DNA from: Cladorrhinum sp. PSN259
Lineage: Eukaryota; Ascomycota; Sordariomycetes; Sordariales; Podosporaceae
Direction: 5' to 3'
Assembly: GCA_033725935.1 (NCBI GenBank)
Contig: MU867064.1
Location: 868,001-932,000, forward strand
DNA: 64,000 bases
Shown here: one piece after another, positions 23,525-35,954 of the stretch
How the letters are laid out: each line of letters starts with the position of its first letter
Numbering within the stretch: the stretch's first letter is position 1
Made by a program: the position numbers and the translations under genes
The notes under the pieces: model-generated
Told to the model about the DNA's origin: nothing
Seen by the model: only the letters and a program-made list of their open reading frames with translations
Databases searched by the model: none

Positions 23525-25571
23525 CACGAATATGCGACATATGTGTTGTGCGTACTGCGAGTACGCGGGTCACCGGCACACTTCGTCATTTAAATGGATC
23601 ATCATTCTATCCTTCAATTTTGGCTATTTGAGCGGGGAGAGACCTGGATTGGATCGAGAGGACCATCGAATGTGACCGTGATTGGGCTCTGAGAATCGTG
23701 CAGTAAGGCTTCAACAACGGGTTCTCTGAGCGAACTCATCCCGCGGAATCTGAAGCTATTCCGACAGAAGAAAGGAACCAGTCTCTCAATGTCTCAGTTC
23801 ATGCTGCTAGAGCTCCCACGTTCTCTCGAGTCTGGCCGTGTGCGATAATAGGATCTACAGGCACGCTCCTTTCAAGCTCTTCAGCTGATGAAGGCTGTCA
23901 CGATGCCCTTGTTGTTGGGAGGACATCATCACCACAAGTTTGGTGTTGTTGTTTCCAATAAGGAAGGTGATAGGGTGATCTGTGGCTATTCATCCAGGGT
24001 ACGATGTCGTGATTCCAATATGCCGAAAACGGGGTTTTTGAGCTGGGGAATGTGGGGGTTCGATCCTGCTATTGTAATGTTTCTGTATGAGTCAGCAGTC
24101 TTCACTGCTAAGTAGCTGTTGATCACCGCGATCACGACATCTGTGGCGTTGGTTACGACTGCCAATGCGCCAAAACGTGCCCTGATAAGCGTCCCAAATA
24201 GTGACAGCTTCGATTGCGATCAGCCTTCGAGCTTGTTTGAACTTGGCTTTGAGATACGTACAACTCTCTATTTTCTTGTAAGCGAACTCGTGGTTAAGGT
24301 AAGTAAAGGGTGGGATAAATGCCTGTATCTTACCGGCTTATGCAGCATTCTCGAGCCGATTTTCCGGCCGCATCAACCAGACTGCAATACGCCCCTAGAA
24401 TCGGGGGTGCAAGCATTTAAAGGGAATAATGTATAAAGGCAAAGGGGCATCTCCGACTTGTCGAGGGCAATTTTGACTCTTCTTATTATCTTTCACACTG
24501 CCTCGTGTGCCAGCGGACAACCTCGACTTTCCTACCTGCGTTCGGCACATCTTTCCTCGACCTTTCACTTCCCCAGAGACTTTAGCGTAGAATACCTATA
24601 TTCATCCACGCACCCTTATTTGAGGCCATCTCCTCCTGGAGATGGAATTGTATCTCTCTCGACAGAGGTTGCTTCTCAAGCTGAGCCGTGCGCAACACTT
24701 GTACGTAATGGGGATGTTCCCGTGCCGTCGTCTACCGTTTAATTCATCTCGGTAAGGATGATAAAATTGAATGTCGGCAGCCGATGCTTGATTCTAGCGG
24801 TTGGGGCATTCCGCTTTAAGAACCGGTGTTCCCAAGTTCCAATATCAGACCAATACATGAATGACGGGAATAGGATTGTCACATAAACCCGTACCCAACA
24901 CCCAACAGACACAAAGCAAGTAATTCGACCTGGGGAAGCAAGCAGGAATCCGCTTTGACCACTGCAAAAACTCTAACCGAGTCCGATTCCAGTATAACCT
25001 GGAGGTGGGTACCCAAGCAGCAGCAGCAGCTCCCCGCTTCCCGCCGTTTTGTGCTGCAATTTCCACACTGTCCCCTCATGCTTCCGAGTTCAAGGTGTGG
25101 CTTCCAGGTTTCGGTGGGGGGAAGCGACTCATCACTTGTAGCTTTTCCCAGTGCCATGTTCCAGGGCGCCGCTTGGGCCATTTCGTCTGATGTCAAGACC
25201 CCTCCAGCTCTTGACCAACCCAAGCATGTGGTCCAGCGGCCCAGACACGCCAGGATAGTTTTCTGGATGGCAATCTGGAGCAGTCCCAAACTGTCGGGCC
25301 GACAAAATCTTGGATGCAACGCCGATTGAATCCTTGAAGAGTTGGTGAACATCCCGTTCCGGCCAACGCTGCGCAAAATATCCATCATGACGACCTGGCA
25401 CACCGCGCAACATATCAGCCAAGGCATGCACGTCACGGATGCTATCACCAATGTGGTACAGCCCGCGGCAGCATCCGATTTGAACAAGGCCGCCAGGTGG
25501 GGAGCCTGACCTTTAGGACTCCATTCAGAATTCACAGCACCCGCCATGGCGTTGCCGCTACTGCATCATAG
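23525..25571. other. Intergenic, with coding-like but unresolved right part
   Basis: 23.5-24.9 kb holds only short ORFs; one with a signal-like N-terminus (24458-24742) lacks an ATG. From about 25132 to 25500 the minus strand has an open, protein-like frame (DVHALADMLRGVPGRHDGYF) with no ATG and no family I know. See the finding on this patch. Confidence 0.4.
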
Positions 25572-25902
25572 CCAAACTTCTGTGGACCATGGAAAGCAGC
25601 TGAGATTTGCCAATCTCCAAGGCTGGGCGCCCCCCTCACCAACATCCAAGCCTTTGTGCCTGGAGGTGAGAACGAGTCTCTTTGGAAAGCGAATCCTGGC
25701 AGGCGATCGATCCGTTTTACCCAGTGCCTTTTAATTCCGGTCGTCCCCCGCTCTGATGTTGGATCCAGGGTCCTTCCATGAACTTCGCGAATGGGAAGTC
25801 TCCATCCCCCGAATCGCAAATCGACAGGGCTTGACTGAGACATACAACATTGACATCGACAAAAACTACGACGCCATCGACACCAAGGATCGCCATCCTT
25901 GA
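25572..25902 (+). pseudogene. Orphan terminal exons of an unknown gene (tentative)
   Basis: Two segments (25572-25665 and 25769-25902) join in frame across a GTGAGA/CAG intron and end at TGA. The second one has strongly coding-like codons (TAC AAC ATT GAC ATC GAC) and reads ...RQGLTETYNIDIDKNYDAID. The first follows a TAG acceptor but I cannot find convincing upstream exons; the region before it is better open on the minus strand. It may be the 3' end of a decayed or mis-assembled gene, or real with exons I missed. I do not recognise the product. It ends 163 nt before the SAT4-type gene on the same strand. Confidence 0.3.
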
Positions 25903-26065
25903 AGCCACCGCTATGGGAAGCCAATGAGAACGGGTTAAACGTAAGCATCGCAAAGGAAGGCCAACAATGCTTGGATGAAGTCTGCTTGTCCCGGATTCTC
26001 TTGCTCCTCCACGCCGTTGCCCCTTGCGGCTTCGCCCATTGCCATAGGGGTAGCACCTGGGCAAA

Positions 26066-27228
26066 ATGCCCACCTACATTGATCTCGGGCGCAACCCTCG
26101 AGGAGTCACCATCTATGCGGTGCTCTGGCCCCTCACCGCCCTGTCCTTGGTTTTCGTAGGGCTTCGACTCTTCACAAAGTTCCTCCGTCGTCGCCAGTTT
26201 TGGTGGGATGACCACCTCATCGTCATTGCTTGGGTATGAATCTCCTATCCATGGCCTGTAAGAAGCTCGCTGATTTGATGTGTTCAAGATTTTCCTACTC
26301 TTAAGTTGCTGCACAACATCAATCAATGTCCGCCATGGATTTGGTCTGCATCAGACCGAAATACCATTTGAGAATTTGGGTGTTTTTGGCATCATCAGCA
26401 ACATCTCGGGCTTTGCATCAGTCCTCGCAGTCGTTAACAGCAAAACATCATTCGCTCTCACTCTACTGCGTCTGGTAACTGACCGATGGATGAGATGGTT
26501 TATTTATGGCCTTCTCGTTCTCCTGAATGTCACTCATTACATAAGTGCCGTATTCTTTTGGGTTTCTTGTGATCCACCAAAGAAGACTTGGAATCCCACC
26601 GTCGAGGGAACATGTTGGCCAATCGATGTCACAATCAACTTTAGCATCTTTGTCGGATGTAGGCAACCTTATAACACTTCCACTATTTTACCCCGATACC
26701 TAGCCGCTAACACCATGTTACCGTAGCATGTTCCGCCTTTTGCGATTTTGCCCTCGCCATACTCCCTTGGAGAATCCTTCTCCGGTATAATATGTACAAC
26801 CGAGAGAAGGTTGGTGTCGCCATTGCCATGTCAATGGGCATCCTTGCTGGTATAACTTGCATTGTCAAGCTTACCACGGTGCATGTCCTCAAACAAGGGG
26901 ACTTTAGCTGTGAGGACATGGTCTCATATTGGCTATTAAGTGATGAGAGCTGACGCTGAATGACAGATAATTCCCTCCCACTCGTTCTTTGGGGGTTTAT
27001 TGAACCCGCCTGTACTATTATGGCGGCATCCATCCCAATGATGCGACATCTTTTCAAGAGTTTTCGACGATCAAGTGAGGATGGTAGTGATGCTGTGAGT
27101 ATAACCACCAGAATCAGCTTTCCCGATACTAACTCGAGGTATAGTCGAGCACACACAGCGTTGAACCGCAGGTGTATACTCGAAACAATCGATTGCATTC
27201 AGGGGTGACCAATGAGCCGAAAGCATGA
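26066..27228 (+). CDS. SAT4/Pth11-type rhodopsin-fold integral membrane protein
   Basis: Five exons (26066-26233, 26289-26658, 26727-26909, 26967-27094, 27145-27228) yield 310 aa. The family (fungal rhodopsin domain, PF20684) has seven membrane helices; the Pth11 branch is implicated in surface sensing, most members are uncharacterised. Readable family motifs are IDLGRNPRGVTIYAVLWPL at the N-terminus, RRRQFWWDDHLIVIAW before helix 2, RHGFGLH, SKTSFALTLLRL, CDFALAILPW, NREKVGVAIAMSMGILAGI and LWGFIEPACTIMAASIPMM. No exon has a stop or frameshift. The protein is short because the cytoplasmic tail after the last helix is only about 50 residues. Single exons look broken when read alone, so automated models may call it partial. 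Confidence 0.88.
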
Positions 27229-28946
27229 TTTTTTTTTGGTAATGGACGAGGCCAAAGAAGCCTATACGGGTGGTTTTTACGGCGTTTTTAGGTATTCTTT
27301 TAATATTTTTACTATGACTCTGGGTTCGGGCACACATTTAAGCCTGTAATATTATCGTATATGAGCGATAGAAAAGGGAAGAACTTTGTTTCACAACAAG
27401 CTTTTCGCTATCACCAAGACGCATATCTTGACCAATCTCACACACACCTACTTTGCTTGAACTTGTTTATCATGACCTCATCTGTCTCTTTGTGTTTGGT
27501 TTTGCCTGGATTCACCGCGGATTCCAGTGTGACAATTTTATTTGGTTCACAAGGGCACAGCTTACCAGTCATCTTCACGAATCAATGCTTCAAAAGCCTC
27601 AATTTTTTATCTTTTTTTCTCCTTCAAATTTCCATGTTCATAGGCTGTTTTAGATTACCGTGACAGGTTATATGTATTCCACATTTTTTATCTTTGGGAA
27701 ATTTTCCCATCTTCGCCATTAAAACTATTCATGAGCTGCCCAATAAGCTAGCCATTGCCATGTAATATGATTTCCTCCCTTCTTCTTATTATTCTTCTTC
27801 TTGAACGACCACGTTTTGCTTCCCCCCCCCCCCCCCCTTTTTTTTTTCTCTTTTTTTTTCTTTTTCTTTCGTTTATATATATATATATATATATATATCC
27901 CCTGCAGATTGCTCTATCAGAAACTTGAGCTGGGTGGGTATAAAAAATCGTCTACTGGGTAATGAGTGTATAATAATATCCTCTCCTTGCTGCCATAAAA
28001 GAGAGAACAAAAAAATAAAAATCGAAGAAATCGAAGAAAATTCCATCTTTATATTTGCCAGAGTCAACAGACAAAAGAAGACTAAAAAAAAAACATAAAA
28101 ACTAATTTATATAAAAAAATACACAAATGAACAACCCCAGGCGCCAAACCAAGCATGTCAACAGAAATTAACCTGCGCCGATTTAAGGGTATCATCATTA
28201 TGTATGTATGTACCATTTCATTGTCATACACGAGGTGAGCCGTTAGAAAAAAGAAGAAGAAAAGAAGAAAAAAACAGGGGAATAAAGCAAGTAGATGAAC
28301 TTTTAGAGTTCCATACTTTTCGTCGTAAGGCACGCATGCATTGGTATTGCTCGTCAACTCCAGCCGGCGCCCTTCACCTTTTCCATACCCGTCAGTCGTA
28401 CAGTGATTTGCTCATTCGGGCCATGAAAGGAGCGCCGGACGCCGGATGCGCGCAACGTCGAAACTGGTGAATGAATGAGCATTTGAGCCATCAAGGGGCG
28501 AGAACATAGGAATTGAACGCCAGCAAAAAGGTGTTCAATAAACTTTAGACGCAGCAATACAGGAACTGGGGATGATTAGTTTTGTTGGCTGAAAATATCT
28601 CCCCTTTCTGAAAGTCTGGCTGTAAAAGAGTTCCGACGAGGTTTCTGCGAAGGAAGATATGTTGTAGTTGGCGCTCGAGCAATGTTTCTCCTCCCACAGT
28701 TCAAGAGGATAGATGCAACGCTAGAATGGGCGAAACTTAAACAGGAGATGATGCCATCCAGTGATAGTTGCAGGGGAGTTGGTGTGGTTCCCTGGAGCAT
28801 AGACTGGGAGTGGGATGCACAACGTCTCGTTAATCTTTTTCTCTCTCCCAAACTCATAATGAACCATTGGAAGCCTTTGCAGGCAGACGTAAAGCAGACG
28901 TCAGGCAAGCAGGAAACGTTCGGTTTGATGAGTGGGTAGGTGTCTC
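27229..28946. other. Convergent 3' region, T- and AT-rich
   Basis: The region lies between the ends of the SAT4-type gene (plus) and the unknown nuclear protein (minus). It contains a C run at about 27823-27837 followed by T runs, and an (AT)n microsatellite at about 27875-27897. No gene is supported. Confidence 0.6.
27875..27897. repeat. (AT)n microsatellite
   Basis: About eleven consecutive AT units occur in the convergent 3' region, following C and T homopolymers. Confidence 0.85.
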
Positions 28947-30639
28947 CTACTCTTTTTCCTCGTCGTTTGAGTAGTGCTTCATTGCCTCACGGGCAATTAC
29001 GGCCGCAGTGGTCGGGGTTGGAATTTTGTTGTTCAACGAGGGGAGGGACGCTTTTGCTGCAGAAAAACTGAGTGAGGGCTGGTTGAGGGACGATCCTGGA
29101 GGTGGATAGGGCTTTGGAGTGCTGGCTGCTAGAACGGTACTCGTTCTGTTGGTAATACTGCTGCCGTTGACTCCTGCGCTGCCTGCTTGTCGAGGAGTGA
29201 TGGGCTTCCATTGCCATGCGAAGCTCACGGCGGTTCCAGGGAGCAATCGGGGGACGGCTTGCGTGGTGGCCATGGTGGAAAGACGAGCCTGCTCAGAGAA
29301 AGAACTGGGAGGGGCTTCCGGGTCAGGACGGCCGACCAGCCGAAACGAACTGTCACTAGAAATTGATGAGACACTTGTCGTCTTGTCCCTATGTGTGTCG
29401 CTGTCGCTGGAAAACCCAGTCCTGCAAAAGACTGGGCTGTTTCCAGAAACCCCTTCATCTTCGTCTTCGTCTTCGTCTTCGTCATCGTCCCGGAGGCGCT
29501 TCACTGTCTTTTGGTGAGACAGTGGAGTACTTTTGGCATCCCCAGGAACGATACGCCTGGGGCCGCCGCGCAAAGGCTGGGTTGGGCGGTTGGGCGGGTT
29601 AGGCACACGAGGCAATCGAGAAGTCGCGCCGGGCGCGAAAGACGTTGGCGTCTGGGCGGGTTGTCCAGTATGGTCGTCTCGTGCCACTTTTGCCCGCTTT
29701 GCCCCAGCACGGGCTTCGTCCTTGTCACCCTCTTTGATGTCCTCCTCTTTGATGTCCTCCTCGGCAGGCACGCCTTGTTTCTTCAGATGCTCTTGGAGCT
29801 CACTCACAATTTCTGCAGCCTTTGTAGTGCGCCTGAGGTCCAAACTTGCCACACCGACAATATGCTGCAGTTCTCGCTTCAGATTATTGGTATCATCAAG
29901 ACTTCTTGCTACCCCAGTAATCAGCGAGTGAATGGCTTTAACGGCATTACCAGCCGCTTCCAGCTCAGTGCTCAGGTATCCTTGCTGGCTTTTACCGGCC
30001 AATTCATCGGAATACTTCTCAACCATTTGAGCAGGGAACTCGACGCCCACAACGGTGCTCAGCTCTGAATTTCGCTTTCGCTTTTGGCTGGTGTTATGGG
30101 AGTTGTTGGTGGCCCGGAACTGCTCACCACTACGGCCGGCCTTGAAGGAATTGTCAGTACAACAGATAATCTCAACTTGCGGTCATGATGCTTACTTGGC
30201 GTTCATTGAGTTGATTATCCCCCTTCTCCTCCTCCTCCGCCTCCTCTTTCTCCTCCTCATTGTTAAGTCGGATGGAAACTGCCTCAGGAGGGATGCCAGG
30301 CTTACGGGGTTTAAGGCCCAGTGACCAGTCGTCCTCTGGAGAGTTCAGAAAATACCCAAGATTCCAGCCATTGACCATTTCCTGGTGATACTCTATCCAC
30401 TTCTCCAATCGTTCTCGTGATTTGTCTGGCACTTGGTGTAGCCGGACATAAACGCTTGCGAATGCCCTCATTCTGTCCTCCTCGAAATGTACTTTTTTCA
30501 AATCTCTCAAATCTTTTACCCTCAATTTATTCGTGATATGGAGAACAGTGTTCTGCTCCGAGGCTGGATACGTGGCTTCGTATTCCCAATTCTTGAATGC
30601 CAAGCGGCGAACTTTTCCACGCGGCTCTTTTACAGCCAT
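28947..30639 (-). CDS. Conserved-looking unknown protein, probably nuclear
   Basis: Two exons (30639-30196, 30140-28947) join in frame through a 55-nt intron (GTAAGC/AAG) into 545 aa. The start is the first ATG (MAVKEPRGKVRRL). Residues 1-125 look folded, mixed alpha/beta (LAFKNWEYEATYP, VLHITNKLRVKDLRDLKKVHF, ERLEKWIEYHQEMVNGWNLG). An acidic Glu-rich stretch, a basic QKRKRNSEL segment, a helical region (KYSDELAGK, KAIHSLITGVARSL) and a long Pro/Ser-rich tail with a (Asp-Glu)n block follow. The charge pattern and basic cluster suggest a nuclear protein. I do not recognise the domain and give no function. Confidence 0.7.
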
Positions 30640-33600
30640 CGTGAAAGATTCAAGAAAGAGGCGGGTGATTTCGTGACTTTGACCCAAGATTAGGTAACGG
30701 TAGGAGAAAGAGCAGCTGCGATACGGGAAAAGACGCTGTCGTGAGAGAGTGAGAAGGAAGTGAAGAGCGAGAGAGAAGTCTCAAAGCGACAATCGCCAAC
30801 ATGAATCTTGCGGTCAAAGTGAGTGGTCGTAGTCGGCGTAGCACGATGGGACTTCAGCTGAGAGCTTGTCAAGTTAACGAAGAAAGAGAGTGAATTGTCA
30901 ACTCGGGAGAAGAACGTAAACACGTGGGCAGGGCGGAGGCTGAGGATGACTTGGGAGAAAAGGATGTGTATTCCTGCAACTGTTCGAGATTTGAACAATT
31001 CAGAGGCGGGTACTACGAGTTTTGTATTGTCGTTATTGTTCATATCGATTAGGAAAGAGCGAAGGTCACATGGCTGGGTAGAAGGAGTAGCTGGAAGTGA
31101 AGCTCTCGAGTGACCACTTGGAAGCTGTCGAGGCGTGAAGCTATCGAGAGAGAAAAGACTCCTCGAACTGACAACGGCATGCGGCAGGCAGGGGCCGCCT
31201 TGTGTGACCAGAAAACACACACCCGTGTCCACCAGATGCGGAAACTCTGGGGCTTTCGGTTGAGTCCATTAAGTTGACCAATCTTGTGGTATCAGACGAC
31301 AAACAGTCTGATGTTCAATCCCACCGGGGTGCCGTTCTCAGCCGTTCTGACCATTCGGTGAGTGTGAGAAAGGCCAAACAGAGCAGTTTAATCATGTTAG
31401 CGCTCTCCTCGCTGCGTAAACAAAACAGAGCAATTGCGTAGTTTGGTAATAAGAACAAATAATGGCAATATACTGTTTTGCGAGGAGTTTTCGTCAGACG
31501 CATTTCTCGGTCTTGCTGAGAATCCGGATGTTATTTGAGGGCATGTTAAACAGCAATCATATTTGTTACGTATCTTAAGACAGCCAAGAGTTGGTTAGAG
31601 GTGTTAAAGAGACCCGAAGCTGGGGAGTAGATAACAAGCAGCCAGGCGTGGAATCCCGAGTGGGATACTGGACAGAATTAAGTTTGCGTAGTGTATCATT
31701 TCAATCTCGCTTTGAATAAACTCCACAATTTTTTACCCGAGGAACATGTAAGTATTTCGTCCCAACATAAGCTGCTGACTTGTTATACTCAGCAAGTTGA
31801 CAAATAGACTGATTGATTCAACATGCAGCCAGAAATTTGATCTTGTCAGTATTGGTCATGCTTGATTCGTGAATTTCCTGCTCGTTCGTTATCGTCTTGT
31901 TGCCAGTCCGGATGTCTAAATACACCACTTGTTAATAGTAACCAGGCGACTATTTGGGTCAACATACCCTTCATGTCATGATAATGCCCTTTTGAGCTTG
32001 GATGATGATGCTAACTCCTCGGGGTGCATTGTCTCTGGGCGCTCTCTTACTCTGTACATTGACGGGTCATATAACCCATGATAACTGGATGAATCAACAC
32101 GATTCTGTCGCTCATACTACAACAGAATGAACCGGACTGAAAATGATTAACTGGAGGATGTTCAAATATGTCTTGCATCTTGCAGTTTCAGCCAACGAAG
32201 TGGGAACCGCCTGGGTCATACTTGGTCGAGAACAATCGCATGTTTGTTTGTTACTCATTGGTCTATTCAGTCATTCCGCGCCACAAAAAAAATAAGAGGC
32301 CATGTAAAGCCTGGCTCCAACTTGCAACTGGAAATTCCATTTGGCCAGGAAAAAAAACCAAAAATGGCGTGACTGCCCTGGGCCTATCTACCTAACTTAT
32401 CCATAGGTAACCACGCTGAGTGGGTGGGAACCAGTCACACCTTCCGTCGGGCTGCCTCTCAAAAGCTCATATCGAGGCAAGAGAACCTGGAAGGCCGGAC
32501 GAGCTCTCTTCCGGGCATCTACTCCGCAATTTGATTAAGCTCAAGCAATGCTGATCCTCTGCGTGATTTGTTCTGCCTGGCTTGGCTCTCGTTTTTTCAA
32601 ACGACGCTTCCACCACCTACCGTGCGAAACACCAGGTCCCAAGGCACTTGTCTGGCCTCAGCAACACAAACAGTTCTTCCAAGAGTTTCCATGCCTCTTC
32701 TTTAGATGGCAAACTAATTGCCACGCCTACCTTTGCCGGGTTTTCCTGCCTTTCAGTATTCAATATGCCAAGTCTGCTGCAACATGAGACCAGTTCAACT
32801 GCATCTAGGCAACTACATGTATCCAGGTTCTTGCGTTGCCTTCAGATCCGGCACACCATCCGAACCAGATATCTGCCGGTTGATGCTAAGAAAAGTCTAA
32901 TCAAAATTTGAAAAAGGAGATCCCATCCACGACCCAACACACATAGTGGCTTGCGACCATCGCAGCCAACCAAAGCCCACTTGGTGACAGCGGCATAATA
33001 TGCGTTGCGTAATTTTTTTCTCTTCATCTCCTGCCCTTGATTTTCCTCTGATTGGCCTGGTTTTAGACAAGCGATATTTCACGGAAAGCGTTCCGAAGCG
33101 GTGTAGCATGATGCCTCGTTTCTGGTCTAGCTGGGCCGACTACTTGACTTTTCTTCAAGCAATCATGTCTGAGAGAATCCAATAAAAGCTTGCTAATTGA
33201 ATTTCATTTTATTCTACAGATGAGTCAGATATCTTCATCATGCAGACCCACGTTGCGTCTAGTTCATCGACAACGAATAAAAGCAGTAATGGAAGCTGTC
33301 CCTCCATTGACAAAATGCGCGCAATATTAACACGAATCAATAGTGAAAAATCTGTGAGCAACATTCGCCAAGGATGGGGAAACAAACAAATAGATGGGAA
33401 TGTCACCGCGTGAACCGTTGGGCCAGCAGAGAATGCTAGGGTGGCAATATCCAACTTGGATTCGGCCTCGTTCAACCGAAGAGGAAGGACGTCAATCAAC
33501 AGTATAAACGCTAGATCCTGTCCTCGGACCAGTAGTAACGCTGCATGCACGACGTCGTCAGGCAGGAATTGTAACCGAGTATGCATGGAAAAAATCTGGG

Positions 33601-34271
33601 GCAAGCTTTAAGTTTGTTTCCGATATTACGGGACGCAACCCTTTCGTGATCAGGCTATTTACCCCAGATTTGCCCGGCTGATGAATAAATTGAAACATAA
33701 ACACTCCGGACCAGTCGGCAGCATTGCGGTCTCGTGTTGCCGCATCCCGGAGAGCTGGATACCTTTCATGGCAGTCCACGGGGTCTTGGTTTCAGCCATG
33801 TGCCATGCCGGCAGGTGGGTCCGCAACCTATGCGCCGTCACTATTTTCACTCGTCGAACCAAGGCCACAACCGCATGCACACATCGCTTAGATGACTTGG
33901 TCTCTAATCAATGATCGGGTAACCCATACTCATCTGCCGTGATCCGAAGCCTTTGGACCACCATGGTTGCAGCCGGTGCTAGCGGTGATCCCATGTTTAT
34001 ATGCCCCCTTTTTTGGTCTTGGCTACATCACCCTTGACTTGGATCAAAAGTCTATGGCGGACCAATATATGCCGATTACACTATCCGGGAATGGCCAACA
34101 AGGGAATATCGAGGGGGAGTACAGTGACATTGCTACAATGGTGGGAACTTCCGCGCATGGCGCCTAGAGGGTCAAGTGAAGGGGGTTATAATGCCCACCT
34201 TGCGCCCGCTTCGAGTTGTGGGAGTTGATCTAGCAGGTTCAGGCTTCTTCTAAGTAGGCTGTCCAACGACC
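30640..34271. other. Gene-poor stretch of 3.6 kb
   Basis: The first 600 nt are probably promoter and leader of the minus-strand unknown gene. Beyond that I find only short ORFs without domains or with non-ATG starts on both strands (for example 32548-32911, 33209-33604, 33659-33914). No RNA gene, repeat array or transposon motif is visible. The right end carries the tyrosinase promoter. Confidence 0.5.
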
Positions 34272-35631
34272 ATGGCTCGTCTTTCCATCTTTGCACTCCT
34301 TGCAGTGCCATGGCTCATACTCATGGGCCTGGTAGCAGGTGACGCAATTCAAGACCTCGAGAAGAAAGGGAGACCTTCCCTTGATGCGCTTTTGGCAAAG
34401 TCTAAAACATGCACAAAGGCTAACTTGAGGGTTCGCCGCGAATGGTAAGTCTACCTAGCATTCACAAGACTAACGGACGAAGCTGACTTTTCGCGTTTAG
34501 GGGTGACATCTCGGCCACAGAGAAGAAGGCCTACATCTCTGCGTTGCAATGCTTGCTGCAGAGACCCTCAAAGTTGGATCAGAGCAAGTTCCCCGGAGCC
34601 AAGTCAAGATACGATGACTTTGTCGTCGTGCACATGAATCAAACCATGTTCATTCACGGCACAGTAAGTAGCCCTTGCCACTTGTCGGCCTAATCACATA
34701 TCTAACTATGACTAGGGAAGCTTCCTTACATGGCATCGCTATTATCTTTGGGCTTTTGAAGAGACTCTCCGAAAAGAGTGTGGATACACTGGGAGCCACC
34801 CTGTATGAGCCTATTCTAACCTCGATGACGACAAGTGCCACCTTCTGACATGATGAGATAGTACTGGGACTGGGCAAAGTGGTCCGCCGACCCGGAGAAG
34901 TCCCCCATCTTTGATGGAAGTGACACATCCCTAAGTGGTAACGGCAAGAAGACCCAACACAAAGCTTCTGCCTTCGCTCCGGCCGGGAACGGTGGTGGAT
35001 GCGTTGAGACGGGCCCATTCAAGAAGTACGTCTTTCGAAACCTGCGGGATGTTATTTATTGTGTCTTCTAACGGTATTTCTTTTTTTCAACAGCATGACT
35101 GTCCACCTTGGGCCTGTCTCACCAGGCATTGATCCTGCCCCGAAGGCCAATCCTCGTTCTGATGGCTATGGTGATAACCCGCGCTGCCTCCGCCGTGACA
35201 TCTCCAACTACCTATCAACCCGATACACCCGAGTGCAAGATGTCGTCACCCTCATCAACAGCAAGGATCTCGCCACCTTCCAGAATGTTATGCAGGGTGC
35301 AGGAGGCTTCGGCGGAGGTGGCGTGGGTGTGCACTCGGCCGGACATTACACAATTGGCGGCGACCCAGGTGGTGATTTCTACACCAGCCCGAACGATCCC
35401 GCATTTTGGGTGCATCATGGCATGATTGACCGCACTTGGGTCATTTGGCAGACTCAAGACTTGAACAACCGTGTCAATATTATTTCTGGTGGTACGAGCA
35501 TGATGGGCTTTGGCGGCAAGCAACAATCCCTGGACGACCTTATTGACCTCGGTGTGGTTGCGGACAAGGTTTACAAGATCAGAGATCTTGTGAGCATTGT
35601 TGATGGACCTTTCTGCTACGTCTATGAGTGA
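34272..35631 (+). CDS. Secreted tyrosinase (short fungal type)
   Basis: Five exons (34272-34444, 34501-34663, 34716-34802, 34862-35025, 35094-35631) give 374 aa. A signal peptide opens the protein (MARLSIFALLAVPWLILMG). The CuA site is VHMNQTMFIHGTGSFLTWHR (three His), followed by YWDW; the CuB site has HSAGHYTIGG and DPAFWVHHGMIDR (three His). All six copper ligands are present. Tyrosinases hydroxylate monophenols and oxidise diphenols to quinones, feeding melanin or ribosomally made and other metabolites. The protein ends soon after GPFCYVYE, so there is no long C-terminal cap domain. No second biosynthetic gene is adjacent, so I do not assign it to a cluster. ATG follows CCAACGACC without competing upstream frame. 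Confidence 0.93.
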
Positions 35632-35954
35632 TTGATTGATTGGGTGTGGGAGGTTTGTTATTGGTCTGTCGCTTGGTATGTTATGGCTTATCGCTGTGGT
35701 GCGGCATCGATGTTGTTTAGTTTCACGAGTTGAGATAGTGCTTCACTGCTCTGAAGATTTCGAGCCTCAAAGAAAATATCAAGCTGTGCTTCGTTCATCT
35801 GTTTGACTGCTCTTTCCTCCTTTTCCTTCTTACATATTTAATTTCCACATTTTCCTCTTCTCTTTTTGCATACTTTCCTGGTATCCTTACCAAACCTCTG
35901 TCTTTTCCCGCCCATCCCCTGCTCCCATTTCGACTGTTCTGCAGTTTTATCTTT
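35632..35954. other. Convergent 3' gap, pyrimidine-rich
   Basis: This 323-nt stretch separates the ends of the tyrosinase gene (plus) and the GNAT-like gene (minus). The right half is pyrimidine-rich. Nothing else is seen. Confidence 0.6.

Noticed and set aside
24040..24080. B-box-like GTTCGATCC suggesting a tRNA
   Set aside because: No A box or cloverleaf can be formed around it.
24458..24742. ORF with a signal-peptide-like beginning
   Set aside because: It has no ATG start (begins TTG) and no upstream exon that could provide one.
34272..35631. Tyrosinase as part of a secondary-metabolite or ribosomal-peptide cluster
   Set aside because: No UstYa-like protein, synthase, precursor peptide or cluster regulator could be recognised nearby.
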